Notes: generated from the letters alone by a model not told the origin. 64,000 nt of DNA from an uncultured Roseicyclus sp. (GCA_947489665.1 CANLEH010000001.1:344501-408500), one strand, 5' to 3'; counted from the first letter of the stretch, positions 1 to 8,836 are shown. Translations and numbers: made by a program.

Positions 1-1
1 C

Positions 2-1360
2 TGGCGAGGCGGCCCGGGCGGGGATGCCATAGACGTACAGATTTTCGGGGCCGAGACGGAAACTCTGAAGGCGGCATCGGAGGCTTTGCAGACCGCCCTT
101 GTGGTCTATCCTGAGGTCACTGGCCTGCAAGACAGCATGGCCTATGACAGGGAAGAGCTGAGCCTGGAACTGACCCCGCAAGGCGAAGCCCTTGGATTCG
201 ATATCGGCACGCTTGGCAGCACCTTGCGCAACCGCCTGGGCGGGATTGAGGCGGCAACTTATCCCGACGGCCCCCGCACAGCTGCGATCCGCGTGGAATT
301 GCCAGCTGACGAGCTGACCGCCGATTTTCTCGATCGTACCCTTCTGAGGGCAGATAGCGGCCAATACGTCCCATTGGCCGACATCGTGACCGTCACATCA
401 CGGCAGGGCTTTTCCACCATCGCCCGTGAAAACGGCATCCGGCTTCTGACCGTTTCAGGCGATTTGGGTGAAGATGATCCCGCTCGCGCAGAGTTGGTGA
501 TGACAGAACTACGCGAGGTGATCATTCCCCGTATCGAGGCGGAATTTGGTGTTGCAACGCGCCTTTCGGGACTCGCCGAACAGGAACAGGAATTCCTGAC
601 CGACGCACTCGTTGGCTTCCTGCTGTGCCTGATCGGTATCTACCTTGTGCTGGCGTGGATCTTTGCAAGCTGGCTCAGGCCGATGGTCGTCATGGCGATC
701 ATTCCGTTCGGGCTGGTTGGCACGATCTTCGGTCACGTGGCGTGGGATGTGCCGCTGAGCATGTTCACGGTGGTCGGGCTGATCGGCATGACCGGCATCA
801 TCATCAACGACTCCATCGTTTTGGTCACTACTGTCGATGAATACGCTGAGAAACGCGGTCTCTTCCCAGCCATCGTGGACGGCACCTGCGACCGCTTGCG
901 CCCGGTACTTTTGACAACGCTGACAACTGTTCTTGGTCTGATGCCGCTGCTCTATGAGACCAGCCAGGACGCGCAGTTCCTTAAGCCAACTGTGATCACT
1001 TTGGTCTACGGGTTGGGTTTTGGTATGTTCATCGTCTTGCTTGTGGTGCCGGCCCTTCTGGCGATCGGACAAGACTTGGGCCAACAGATGCGCGGGTTTC
1101 GCCGTGCGCTTGGCTCGGCGGCGCACAGCAAGGGAATGGCCCTCAGCATGGGGATACTTTGCAGCGTCGTGGCGGTCCTGTTTGCCATGACCTTTGGTTC
1201 ATTGATGATCAATGAGAGCCTTTGGGGGCCTTTTGCAGCATTGGGCGACACCGCTTCGGCCGCATTCGGAGCGTTTGCCTTGGGTGCTATGGCTGTGTGT
1301 ATCCTTGGATGGCTTGGCGCGGTTGTTGTGCGCGCCGCCACACGGCGTAGCACCGCATGA
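2..1360 (+). CDS. RND-family efflux transporter permease, C-terminal part (5' end outside window)
   Basis: The frame is open from the window edge, so the first ATG in it (86) is internal. About 452 residues are present. They begin in the periplasmic porter/docking region and run through the second set of membrane helices of an AcrB/MexF-type proton-driven inner-membrane pump. The helix with GIIINDSIVLV and the following DRLRPVLLTTLTTVLGLMPL segment are typical of the RND second half. After the usual last helix (ending near base 1080) there is an atypical tail of about 85 residues with two more hydrophobic segments. The substrate cannot be told. A periplasmic adaptor gene is probably upstream, outside the window. 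Confidence 0.88.
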   Translation, partial: WRGGPGGDAIDVQIFGAETETLKAASEALQTALVVYPEVTGLQDSMAYDREELSLELTPQGEALGFDIGTLGSTLRNRLGGIEAATYPDGPRTAAIRVELPADELTADFLDRTLLRADSGQYVPLADIVTVTSRQGFSTIARENGIRLLTVSGDLGEDDPARAELVMTELREVIIPRIEAEFGVATRLSGLAEQEQEFLTDALVGFLLCLIGIYLVLAWIFASWLRPMVVMAIIPFGLVGTIFGHVAWDVPLSMFTVVGLIGMTGIIINDSIVLVTTVDEYAEKRGLFPAIVDGTCDRLRPVLLTTLTTVLGLMPLLYETSQDAQFLKPTVITLVYGLGFGMFIVLLVVPALLAIGQDLGQQMRGFRRALGSAAHSKGMALSMGILCSVVAVLFAMTFGSLMINESLWGPFAALGDTASAAFGAFALGAMAVCILGWLGAVVVRAATRRSTA

Positions 1361-1366
1361 GCCAGA

Positions 1367-2176
1367 TTAGCCGGTGCAGCGATCCAGTTCGATAGCGCGC
1401 TGACTGCCGATAACGGTAATTCTCAGATCGCCGCGATCTAGTGCAAATGGTCCTTGATCGGCGGGAACGACCTCTGCAACGGCTGTAAGAGAGCTGCCGT
1501 GACGCTGCGTGACGGCCTCTGACACCCAGATCATCGGATCACGATGTTCGACAACGACTGTCTCATCATTGCCAGTATCCGGAACCTGCGCGCTTACAGT
1601 GACGCGCAGTCCATCGTTGATAGGCTCAATCGAGCAGTTGACTGCACCTGCCCCAGCCTCTGTCGCTGTGTAGGGGCGGTCAGACAGGGCAGCCGCAATT
1701 GTGCCGTCGCGCGCAGTGGACGCGGGCAGTGCACCCTCAAGATCGACCGAAATCGGCATGCAAACGTCGTAGCAAACGCCAAGCTCCAGCCTGCCTTCGA
1801 CCTCTGCCGCGCCGCTGGTGTCCACAATGAATTCGACAGGCAGGATTACGGATCCTTCGTACCCCACGGACCGCAGGCCGTTGGTGAAAAACACTTGTGG
1901 GCTTGGCCAGTGGATCGCCATGCCCGTGACGCCTTCCGCGTCGGTCAGGCGCAGCACTGTCGGCACTCCCCCTTCGCCGGGCGCGCGCCAATAAGTCTTC
2001 CAACCGGGCGCCAGGTCAATGCGAATCGCGGCCATATGCCGATCGTCCGACATCCTGTATCCGGGTAGCATGCTGATCTGCACCACCTCGTCCGCCGAGA
2101 AAAACTGGGCAGACGCGGGGAGGGCAGACATCAAGCCAAGCGCGATTGCGCCTATGGTGCGAGCGAAAAAAGTCAT
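1367..2176 (-). CDS. DsbD alpha-domain-like periplasmic protein (thiol-disulfide/copper related)
   Basis: The protein has 269 residues from the ATG at 2176. The reading frame extends further upstream, but a clear Sec signal peptide starts here (MTFFARTIGAIALGL..., cleavage after ASA). The mature part resembles the N-terminal immunoglobulin-like domain of DsbD/ScsB-type proteins: a DLAPGWKTYWRAPGEGG segment, and a Cys pair in ELGVCYDVCMP like the redox pair of DsbD-alpha. There is no DsbD membrane domain or thioredoxin domain, so it is a stand-alone periplasmic domain. It converges on the RND gene with 6 bp between stops and diverges from yqgE. A role in reducing or delivering thiols to a partner is inferred. 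Confidence 0.72.
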   Translation of the reverse strand: MTFFARTIGAIALGLMSALPASAQFFSADEVVQISMLPGYRMSDDRHMAAIRIDLAPGWKTYWRAPGEGGVPTVLRLTDAEGVTGMAIHWPSPQVFFTNGLRSVGYEGSVILPVEFIVDTSGAAEVEGRLELGVCYDVCMPISVDLEGALPASTARDGTIAAALSDRPYTATEAGAGAVNCSIEPINDGLRVTVSAQVPDTGNDETVVVEHRDPMIWVSEAVTQRHGSSLTAVAEVVPADQGPFALDRGDLRITVIGSQRAIELDRCTG

Positions 2177-2283
2177 CGCACCGGACGTAGGAAGTTGCGC
2201 CTGAAATTGAAAGTCACGTTTCCGATACTCTGGCCAAGCGCTTGATGATTGATTGATTCCGGCAACAGGCCCATGCTTCCCCC

Positions 2284-2862
2284 ATGACGATGCCGGACCT
2301 TGCACATGATCTGACCGGAAAGCTTCTTATTGCTATGCCGGGAATGGAGGACCCTCGGTTTGCGGGCGCGGTGGTCTTCATGTGCGTGCATTCGCCAGGT
2401 CAGTCGATGGGGTTGATTGTTAACAAACGCATGGACGAGATCACCTTTGCCGAGATGATGGAGCAGCTCGAGATTGCCAAGCACGGCGCAACACCGGATG
2501 TGCCTGTGTGCTACGGCGGTCCGGTAGAACTGCGGCGTGGCTTCGTGCTGCATTCTTCAGACTACAAGCCAAGGGGCGAAGAGGCTTTGCGCATCGATCA
2601 CCGTTTCGCAATGACAGGAACATTGGAGATCCTGGAAGATATTGCCGCCGGAAAAGGACCGCAACGCGCGCTTCTCGCACTAGGCTATTCTGGATGGGGG
2701 GAAGGCCAGCTGGAGGCGGAAATTCAACGCAACGACTGGCTCACCGCAGATGCCACGCCTGAACTGGTCTTTGATATTGCCATGGACCGAAAATGGGATG
2801 CGGCGTTGCAGAGTCTCGGCGTAACGTCCCTGACCCTTTCAAGCGAGGCGGGTCATGCCTGA
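2284..2862 (+). CDS. YqgE/AlgH family protein (UPF0301)
   Basis: The product has 192 residues, the usual size for UPF0301. Family landmarks are the N-terminal LTGKLLIAMPGMEDPRF, then HSPGQSMGLIVNKR, CYGGPVELRRGFVLHS in the middle, and LLALGYSGWGEGQLE near residue 140. The biochemical role of the family is not established; AlgH was linked to alginate regulation in Pseudomonas. An ATG two codons downstream (2290) is an alternative start. The 3' end overlaps the convergent sua5/tsaC gene by 10 bp. Confidence 0.9.
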   Translation: MTMPDLAHDLTGKLLIAMPGMEDPRFAGAVVFMCVHSPGQSMGLIVNKRMDEITFAEMMEQLEIAKHGATPDVPVCYGGPVELRRGFVLHSSDYKPRGEEALRIDHRFAMTGTLEILEDIAAGKGPQRALLALGYSGWGEGQLEAEIQRNDWLTADATPELVFDIAMDRKWDAALQSLGVTSLTLSSEAGHA

Positions 2863-3806
2863 GGATGCGAGGCCCGACGAAGTCGATCGTTGATTGCCCG
2901 TCCAAGCCCAACTTCGGGGATGTCCGTCACATGAATGCGCTGGAAGCCGCGCGCAGTGGCTAACTCATCTGCTTTGTGCATGACGGAAAACAAGCGCGCG
3001 GCAGCTTCCACCAGATCGCCGCTGTCTGACAACGTCAGATGTCCCTCGACCGGACCAAAGCCGATGCAGAGATCCTCATCCTTGGGCTCACCCCCGAGCA
3101 CGAGCGGTACATGTGTCGCATAATGCCGTTCCATTTGGCCTGGTGCTTCGACACGTCCGGGGGTGAGATCTACTGAGACGGGACCGACCAGCCGCTCCAC
3201 CTCCTCACGCGCAATGCCGCCCTCTCGGAGCAGTCGCACACCGTCGTCGTTGGTCTTGAGGATTGTCGACTCCAGGCCAACCTCACAAGGCCCTCCATCG
3301 ATGATTGCGTCTATCCGTGCGCCTAACCCCGCTTCAACATGGGACGCCCGCGTGGGGCTCACCTGCCCGGAAGGATTGGCGGACGGGGCTGCAATCGGCC
3401 CACCGAACGCCTGCAAGATGCGCTGCGCAAGCGGATGCGCTGGAACGCGCACTGCAAGGGTCGGCAGGCCACCACTTACCAGATCGGCCACCTTGCCTTT
3501 GGAGGGGAGTACCAAGGTTAACGCACCGGGCCAGAACGCATCTGCCAGAATTCGCGCGTTCGGTCCGATTTCCACCAGTTCCGTAATATGATCGAGTGTT
3601 GGGACATGGACGATCAGTGGGTTAAACCTTGGGCGCCCTTTCGCCTCAAAGATCCGGGCGACGGCCTTGCCGTCTCGCGCGTCCGCTGCAAGCCCGTAGA
3701 CTGTCTCAGTCGGAAGTCCAAGCAAGCCGCCAGAACGCAGCACCTCAACCGCTCGGGCGACCCCGATGCAATCATCTTGTAACATTTCAGGGTAAGACAG
3801 CGGCAT
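2853..3806 (-). CDS. L-threonylcarbamoyladenylate synthase (Sua5/YrdC/YciO type)
   Basis: This 317-residue enzyme makes threonylcarbamoyl-AMP from Thr, bicarbonate and ATP, the first step in t6A37 formation on ANN-decoding tRNAs. The N-terminal YrdC domain (about residues 10-200) shows the nucleotide-binding GGLLGLPTETVYGLAADA, KGRPRFNPLIVH, PGALTLVL and APSANPSG motifs. A C-terminal Sua5 domain follows the ERHYATHVPLVL linker, so this is the long Sua5 form and not the short TsaC form. It starts with ATG at 3806 and overlaps yqgE tail to tail. Confidence 0.93.
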   Translation of the reverse strand: MPLSYPEMLQDDCIGVARAVEVLRSGGLLGLPTETVYGLAADARDGKAVARIFEAKGRPRFNPLIVHVPTLDHITELVEIGPNARILADAFWPGALTLVLPSKGKVADLVSGGLPTLAVRVPAHPLAQRILQAFGGPIAAPSANPSGQVSPTRASHVEAGLGARIDAIIDGGPCEVGLESTILKTNDDGVRLLREGGIAREEVERLVGPVSVDLTPGRVEAPGQMERHYATHVPLVLGGEPKDEDLCIGFGPVEGHLTLSDSGDLVEAAARLFSVMHKADELATARGFQRIHVTDIPEVGLGRAINDRLRRASHPQA

Positions 3807-3923
3807 CCGTGACGTAACGTTGAAGTTGCGTAAACTTGGGGGGCGACCCTAGGTCTGACCCATCAGACTGAGGCCCCTAGCGCAATCCATGCGCTTTCGC
3901 AAATCGCCGGGAGGAACCAGACC

Positions 3924-5603
3924 TTGCCATATAGCGCACCCGTATCCGATATTTCCTTTTGCCTGGACCATGTCGTGGGCTTTGACCGTGTCCAGCAGAC
4001 AGAGATGTTTGCCGAGGCGTCGAGCGATCTTGTGGACGCCATGCTGACGGAAGCGGGCCGTATCTGTGAAGAGGTGCTCGCACCGCTTAATCGTGCGGGC
4101 GACCTGCATCCAGCAGTTCTTGAAAACGGAGTGGTCCGCACATCACCCGGATACGGAGGTGGCTACCATGCCCTAGCCGAGGCTGGCTTTGTCGGCATTT
4201 CCGCTGATCCCGAATATGGCGGACTGGGGCTTCCACATACGGTGACAACGGCCGTGAACGAGATGATTGGCGGCGCGTGTCTTTCGCTTGAGTTGAACCC
4301 GTTGATGACACAGGGCCAGATCGAAGCGTTGGAGCATCATGCCTCCGACGAGATCAAGGCGCTGTACCTGCCGAAGTTAACATCCGGCGAATGGTGCGGG
4401 ACGATGAACCTGACTGAACCGCAGGCAGGCTCAGACGTGGGCGCGCTGACGTCTAAAGCCGAGCCAAAAGGCGATGGAACCTACGCAATCTCGGGACAGA
4501 AAATCTATATCTCCTGGGGCGACAACGACTTCACGGACAATATCGTGCACTTGGTCCTGGCGCGCTTGCCGGACGCGCCTAAGGGCACGAAAGGGATCAG
4601 CCTTTTCCTTGTTCCGAAGAAAATACCAGATGCCGATGGAAATTCAGGCGTCGCCAATGATCTTAAGGTCGTCAGTCTTGAACATAAGATGGGCCTGCAT
4701 GGCTCACCCACTTGCGTCATGCAGTACGACGGTGCAACCGGCTGGTTGATCGGCGAAGAAAACAAGGGCATGGCCGCGATGTTCACCATGATGAACAACG
4801 CCCGCCTTGGCGTGGCAGTGCAGGGTGTGTCCGTCGCCGATGCCGCTTACCAGCACGCCCTCAGCTATGCGTTGGATCGCAAACAGGGCCGAACGAACGG
4901 CGATACTGGCATGATCATCGATCACGCAGATGTCCGCCGCATGCTCATGGAAATGAAGGCCGAGACCTTTGCCGCGCGCGCTATGGCACTTGATCTCGCC
5001 GTCGCGCTTGATCTTGCCAAGACAGGCGACAAATCAGCTGAGGCGCGCGCCGCTTTTCTTACGCCGATTGCCAAATCCTACGGGACCGAAACCGGCATGA
5101 AAGTTGCCAACATGGGAATTCAGGTGCACGGCGGCATGGGGTTTATCGAGGAAACTGGCGCAGCCCAATATGTCCGCGACGTTCGCGTGACTGCGATCTA
5201 CGAGGGCACCAACGGCATCCAAGCGATGGACCTTGCCGGTCGCAAACTGATGGACGGTGGAGTGGCTGCTTTTGCGCTGTTGGACGAAATCGCTACCGTT
5301 AATGGTGAATTTGCCTCGGTGATCCAACCGATGGTCGAGGCACTGCGTAAGACCACCGAAGACGTGCTTGCCCTAGACATGGCCGACCGTTTCGGTGGGG
5401 CGGTACCGTTCCTGATGGCCTATGCTCGCGTTCTCGGTGCCTATTACCATGCCAAGGCGGCGTCTGGCGGCGATGAAACGCGCAAAGCGCTAGCGCATTT
5501 CCATATCACACGGCTGTTGCCAGAAACGCATGCCATGATGATGCAGGCCCGCTGTGGCTCGGCTGGCCTTTATGATCTTTCTCCCGAAGATTTGGCGGCA
5601 TGA
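3924..5603 (+). CDS. Acyl-CoA dehydrogenase, 3-methylmercaptopropionyl-CoA dehydrogenase (DmdC)-like
   Basis: A 559-residue FAD-dependent acyl-CoA dehydrogenase. The start is TTG at 3924, supported by GGAGG about 10 bases upstream; no ATG precedes the conserved N-terminus. Landmarks are MNLTEPQAGSDVGALTSKA (FAD/substrate loop, about residues 155-175), KIYISWGDND, NNARLGVAVQGV, QVHGGMGFIEE and YEGTNGIQAMDLAGRK (region of the catalytic Glu). The extended N-terminus and long C-terminal helical domain match the DmdC-type subfamily. DmdC acts in the demethylation route of DMSP in marine roseobacters. The family also contains general acyl-CoA dehydrogenases, so the substrate is inferred. A small ORF and an MBL hydrolase follow with almost no gap. 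Confidence 0.85.
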   Translation: MPYSAPVSDISFCLDHVVGFDRVQQTEMFAEASSDLVDAMLTEAGRICEEVLAPLNRAGDLHPAVLENGVVRTSPGYGGGYHALAEAGFVGISADPEYGGLGLPHTVTTAVNEMIGGACLSLELNPLMTQGQIEALEHHASDEIKALYLPKLTSGEWCGTMNLTEPQAGSDVGALTSKAEPKGDGTYAISGQKIYISWGDNDFTDNIVHLVLARLPDAPKGTKGISLFLVPKKIPDADGNSGVANDLKVVSLEHKMGLHGSPTCVMQYDGATGWLIGEENKGMAAMFTMMNNARLGVAVQGVSVADAAYQHALSYALDRKQGRTNGDTGMIIDHADVRRMLMEMKAETFAARAMALDLAVALDLAKTGDKSAEARAAFLTPIAKSYGTETGMKVANMGIQVHGGMGFIEETGAAQYVRDVRVTAIYEGTNGIQAMDLAGRKLMDGGVAAFALLDEIATVNGEFASVIQPMVEALRKTTEDVLALDMADRFGGAVPFLMAYARVLGAYYHAKAASGGDETRKALAHFHITRLLPETHAMMMQARCGSAGLYDLSPEDLAA

Positions 5604-5606
5604 GGC

Positions 5607-5831
5607 GTGAGTGATCTGGGTTTCACTTGGAAGGTGCGCAAATCCGGTGAAATTCAGATTTTTCATCGTGGTAAGCTTGCGACGACCTTGCGTGCTGCGA
5701 AGGCTTCCGATTTTTTAGACCTTGCCAAAACTGGCGACACCGAAGCCGCGCAACAAGAAGCCGCACGGCTGACTGGAAACTACAAGCGAGGCAATGAACG
5801 CCTCACCAAGGGGCACCCGCGCAATGCCTGA
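5607..5831 (+). CDS. Conserved small hypothetical protein (74 aa)
   Basis: This basic 74-residue protein starts with GTG at 5607, three bases after the dehydrogenase stop. No known domain is recognised. It looks soluble, with a short beta-like N-terminus (WKVRKSGEIQIFHRGKLATTLR) followed by a helical, Ala-rich stretch and a Lys/Arg-rich tail. Its stop overlaps the start of the MBL hydrolase gene. Tight packing between two metabolic genes suggests co-translation and argues that it is real. Confidence 0.7.
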   Translation: MSDLGFTWKVRKSGEIQIFHRGKLATTLRAAKASDFLDLAKTGDTEAAQQEAARLTGNYKRGNERLTKGHPRNA

Positions 5832-6864
5832 CGGCACCAACCCGATCCGTACACCATTCGATCTGCCCCCAGTCGAAGCTGAAGCTGTCGAAGTCGCGGA
5901 CGGCGTGCTCTGGCTGCGTATCTCGCTGCCGATGGCGCTGGATCATGTGAATGCCTACGCCTTGCGCGAAGATGACGGCTGGACCGTGATCGACACCGGG
6001 CTCAACACCAAACGCACGCGCGCGATTTGGCAGGCAATCATTGATGGACCGCTGGCTGGCGCGTCCCTGCGGCGACTGATTGTGACGCATCACCATCCCG
6101 ATCATGTTGGACTTGCAGGCTGGTTCCAGTCGCAAGGTGTCGAGCTTTGTATGACTCGCACCGCATGGCTGTTTTCGCGCATGCTGACGCTTGATGAGCA
6201 GGATCAGGCAACGGACGAACAAGTCCAGTTTTGGATCGATGCCGGTATGAATGCGGACGTGCTTGAGAAACGCCGGACCGAGCGCCCTTTCAACTTTGCC
6301 GATATTGTTTACCCGATGCCTCTTGGCTTCACCCGTTTGGTCGAAGGCGCTAAGATTGATATTGGCGGTCGCACGTGGGATATTCGCTTCGGCCATGGCC
6401 ACGCGCCGGATCACGCAACCTTCTGGAGCCGGGATGGCGAACTTGTCATCGGTGGCGACCAGCTCTTGGCGACAATCTCTCCGAATATTGGAGTATACGC
6501 CACCGAACCGAATGCAGATCCCGTTGGGGAATGGATGGCTGCATGCGAGGCTTTGGAACCGCATGCGCTTGAAACACAGCTCGTTCTGCCCGGCCACAAG
6601 CTGCCGTTCACAGGCCTGCCGTCGCGGATGCGGCAATTGATTGATAACCATCATGGGGCGCTGGACCGCTTGCTGGACCATATCGGCAAACAGCCCCGTA
6701 CGGCCGCCGAATGCTTTCCACCGCTCTACAAACGCACGATTGATGAAGGCACTTATGGCCTGGCGTTGGTTGAAGCCGTGGCACATGTGAACCATCTGCA
6801 CCGCATTGGTGCTGTGACACGCGCACGTCGTTCGGACGGGGCTTGGGAATACAGCCTCATCTGA
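5824..6864 (+). CDS. MBL-fold metallo-hydrolase
   Basis: The product is 346 residues from the ATG at 5824, which overlaps the preceding stop; an upstream in-frame ATG (5794) lies inside that ORF and is less likely. The metallo-beta-lactamase zinc motif VTHHHPDHVGLAGW is present near residue 90, followed by the GHGHAPDH histidine and GGDQLL aspartate motifs and the LPGHKLPF histidine. A C-terminal helical domain follows. This architecture is found in glyoxalase II-like and thioesterase-like hydrolases. Position directly behind an acyl-CoA dehydrogenase suggests hydrolysis of a thioester in the same pathway, which is inference. Confidence 0.88.
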   Translation: MPDGTNPIRTPFDLPPVEAEAVEVADGVLWLRISLPMALDHVNAYALREDDGWTVIDTGLNTKRTRAIWQAIIDGPLAGASLRRLIVTHHHPDHVGLAGWFQSQGVELCMTRTAWLFSRMLTLDEQDQATDEQVQFWIDAGMNADVLEKRRTERPFNFADIVYPMPLGFTRLVEGAKIDIGGRTWDIRFGHGHAPDHATFWSRDGELVIGGDQLLATISPNIGVYATEPNADPVGEWMAACEALEPHALETQLVLPGHKLPFTGLPSRMRQLIDNHHGALDRLLDHIGKQPRTAAECFPPLYKRTIDEGTYGLALVEAVAHVNHLHRIGAVTRARRSDGAWEYSLI

Positions 6865-6975
6865 TCACAATTCGCACCAGCGGCTTGACGCCACAGGGGC
6901 TTGGGGCTGACACTTTCTCCATTCTGCGATATTCCAGCGCTCAATTGATTTTCCGAGGCATGAAGGACCAGATCG

Positions 6976-7119
6976 ATGGCCGACAATGACGACTACAAGC
7001 ACGGTGAAATGGACATCCGCGAGCAAGAAAAGACGTTCGACGGGTTCATGAAGTGGTCCACCAATGTGGCTATCATTTCGATCTTGATTGTTATCGGTCT
7101 GGCGATCTTCGCCACATGA
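6976..7119 (+). CDS. aa3-type cytochrome c oxidase subunit IV
   Basis: This 47-residue protein has an acidic, hydrophilic N-terminus (MADNDDYKHGEMDIREQEKT, residues 1-20), a FDGFMKWSTNVA amphipathic segment, then one membrane helix. It matches the small bacterial aa3-oxidase subunit IV of Rhodobacter/Paracoccus. That subunit packs against the oxidase in the inner membrane and is not essential for turnover. The gene stands apart from the main ctaDCE genes, none of which are in the window. Its stop overlaps the next start as ATGA, so the two are probably translationally coupled. Confidence 0.88.
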   Translation: MADNDDYKHGEMDIREQEKTFDGFMKWSTNVAIISILIVIGLAIFAT

Positions 7120-7739
7120 TGCGTGTCCTTCGCTTTGCGGTTTCTAGCGTCGTCGCCTTGGCGCTTGCCGGGTGTGCAGGCGAAGCTGTCTGGGACTCCG
7201 ATGAAGCGGTGGCCCGCGCGACATATGTGGCCCCTGGTCCCGCAACGGTCACGTTGATCACGTCGATCAACACGCGCAACGGTTCTGGAGCACATTCCGC
7301 GCTGTTGATTGACGGGGCGCAGCGTTTGCTTTTTGACCCAGCTGGCAACTGGCACAATCCGGGCGTTCCGGAACGAAACGACGTCCTCTTTGGCATGTCG
7401 CCGGGCTATATGGATCTTTACTTGGCATTCCAGTCCAACGGCGTCTTTGAAGCGCATTTGCACACCATCGAAGTTTCGCCGCAGGTCGCGGCCCAGTTGA
7501 GCCAAGCCGTGCAGGCCTATGGTCCTGTCGCGCCCGCCTTCTGCTCGCGGTCGATCACGGAAATCCTGTCGGGAACGCCGGGCTTTGGTACAATTTCGCC
7601 GGGCTTTTTTCCGGACAACACAATGGAACAGTTCGCCCAATTGCCGGGTGTGACCTACCAGCTGGTCGAAGGCACAATTTCGGATGAGGCGAACGGCAGC
7701 CAAGAGGTGTTGGCAGCACAGGTTGCTGGACAAAACTGA
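7116..7739 (+). CDS. Hypothetical lipoprotein, possible permuted papain-like fold
   Basis: The 207-residue product has a lipoprotein signal with lipobox LALAGC (lipidated Cys20). It starts with ATGATG at 7116, overlapping the oxidase subunit stop. No named family is recognised. The mature part has SGAHSALLI (His60) followed by a LLFDPAGNW strand, and later AFCSRSITEIL (Cys143). A His-first, Cys-later order with a CS dipeptide heading a helix is what circularly permuted NlpC/P60 (YiiX/LRAT-like) proteins show. That assignment is tentative. A strong terminator follows. Confidence 0.75.
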   Translation: MMRVLRFAVSSVVALALAGCAGEAVWDSDEAVARATYVAPGPATVTLITSINTRNGSGAHSALLIDGAQRLLFDPAGNWHNPGVPERNDVLFGMSPGYMDLYLAFQSNGVFEAHLHTIEVSPQVAAQLSQAVQAYGPVAPAFCSRSITEILSGTPGFGTISPGFFPDNTMEQFAQLPGVTYQLVEGTISDEANGSQEVLAAQVAGQN

Positions 7740-7763
7740 ACGGGCCCGCCTGACCAATCCCAA

Positions 7764-7802
7764 AAACAAAACCCCCGCGGCTAGGCCTCGGGGGTTTTTT
7801 GA
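7764..7802. terminator. Rho-independent terminator between lipoprotein gene and rpsU
   Basis: Perfect 9-bp arms AAACCCCCG / CGGGGGTTT (7769-7777 and 7789-7797) with an 11-base loop. A T-run follows on the plus strand and an A-rich tract precedes it, giving T-runs on both strands. It can end the lipoprotein transcript and, read leftward, the rpsU transcript. Confidence 0.88.
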
Positions 7803-7837
7803 TTTTCTGATTCGCGGGTCGGACCCGGCAGTGATGC

Positions 7838-8044
7838 TCAGAGCATCCCTTCGCGCTGCGCCTTTTTGCGCGCCAGCTTGCGGGCACGGCGGATGGCCTC
7901 AGCCTTCTCGCGCGCACGCTTTTCCGACGGCTTTTCGTAATGCTGCTTGAGCTTCATTTCACGAAAGACGCCTTCACGCTGAAGCTTTTTCTTCAGGGCG
8001 CGGAGTGCCTGATCGACGTTATTGTCGCGAACACTGACCTGCAT
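7838..8044 (-). CDS. rpsU: 30S ribosomal protein S21
   Basis: The product is 68 residues and very basic. The N-terminus [20 protein letters not shown] and the [20 protein letters not shown] segment are diagnostic for bS21, followed by an Arg/Lys-rich helix as in alphaproteobacteria. bS21 sits on the 30S platform near the anti-Shine-Dalgarno region and helps initiation. The gene is monocistronic, transcribed leftward into the terminator at 7764-7802 and divergent from coq9. Confidence 0.97.
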   Translation of the reverse strand: MQVSVRDNNVDQALRALKKKLQREGVFREMKLKQHYEKPSEKRAREKAEAIRRARKLARKKAQREGML

Positions 8045-8149
8045 GTGGTGTCACCACCTTTCTAGGTTAGAATTGAGCGTAGGTGCAGGAGGTGGCCGTA
8101 TAGCAAGGGCCTCCTACCTTGTCTACCATGGCAATTTGGAGGCCTTGAG

Positions 8150-8836
8150 ATGAGTGATCAGAGCGACGCAATCCTGGATGCAGCGATGATGCATGTACCG
8201 TTCGACGGTTGGTCGGAGGCCAGCTTTGCTGCTGCAGCGTCGGATGCGGGTGTCTCCTTGCCTGAGGCTCGCGCGCTGTTTCCGCGTGGCGCGGTCGATC
8301 TCGCGGTGGCGTTCCACCGCCGGGGTGACCGAGCGCTGGCAACACGGCTTGCGGAAACAGACCTTACGGGAATGCGTTTCCGCGAGAAGGTATCTTGGGC
8401 GATCAAGGCGCGTCTCGACGCTGTTGAGGACGACAAAGAAGCCGTCCGTCGCGGTGCGACCCTGTTTGCCCTGCCGATCTATGCTGCTGATGGCGCAAAG
8501 CTTGTTTGGGAAACGGCCGATACGATTTGGGCCGGTCTGAGGGACACGTCCGAAGACCTGAACTGGTACACCAAACGACTGACACTATCGGGCGTCTACT
8601 CATCCACAGTTCTGTTCTGGTTGGGTGACGTATCTGAAGGGCATTCTGCGACCTGGGCCTTTCTTGATCGTCGCATCGAAGATGTGATGCGGTTCGAAGA
8701 GATGAAAGCGAAGGTGCGCGCGAACGCGATCCTCAAGCCATTTGCGGAGGGGTTTGAAAGGTTTGCGGCCTCGGTCAAAGCCCCAGCGCGGCGCGCGCCG
8801 GAAGATCTGCCGGGACGCTGGCCGCCGGCCGGCTAG
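8150..8836 (+). CDS. COQ9 family protein (ubiquinone biosynthesis)
   Basis: The protein has 228 residues, starts with ATG at 8150 and has GGAGG about 8 bases upstream. The fold is TetR-like: an N-terminal helical part and a conserved COQ9 C-terminal domain containing DTIWAGLRDTSEDLNWYTKRLTL (written here in part) and YSSTVLFWLGD, then FLDRRIEDVM. In eukaryotes Coq9 binds isoprenoid lipids and presents them to Coq7 hydroxylase. Alphaproteobacterial homologues are presumed to act similarly at the membrane. There is no DNA-binding evidence despite the TetR resemblance. Confidence 0.9.
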   Translation: MSDQSDAILDAAMMHVPFDGWSEASFAAAASDAGVSLPEARALFPRGAVDLAVAFHRRGDRALATRLAETDLTGMRFREKVSWAIKARLDAVEDDKEAVRRGATLFALPIYAADGAKLVWETADTIWAGLRDTSEDLNWYTKRLTLSGVYSSTVLFWLGDVSEGHSATWAFLDRRIEDVMRFEEMKAKVRANAILKPFAEGFERFAASVKAPARRAPEDLPGRWPPAG

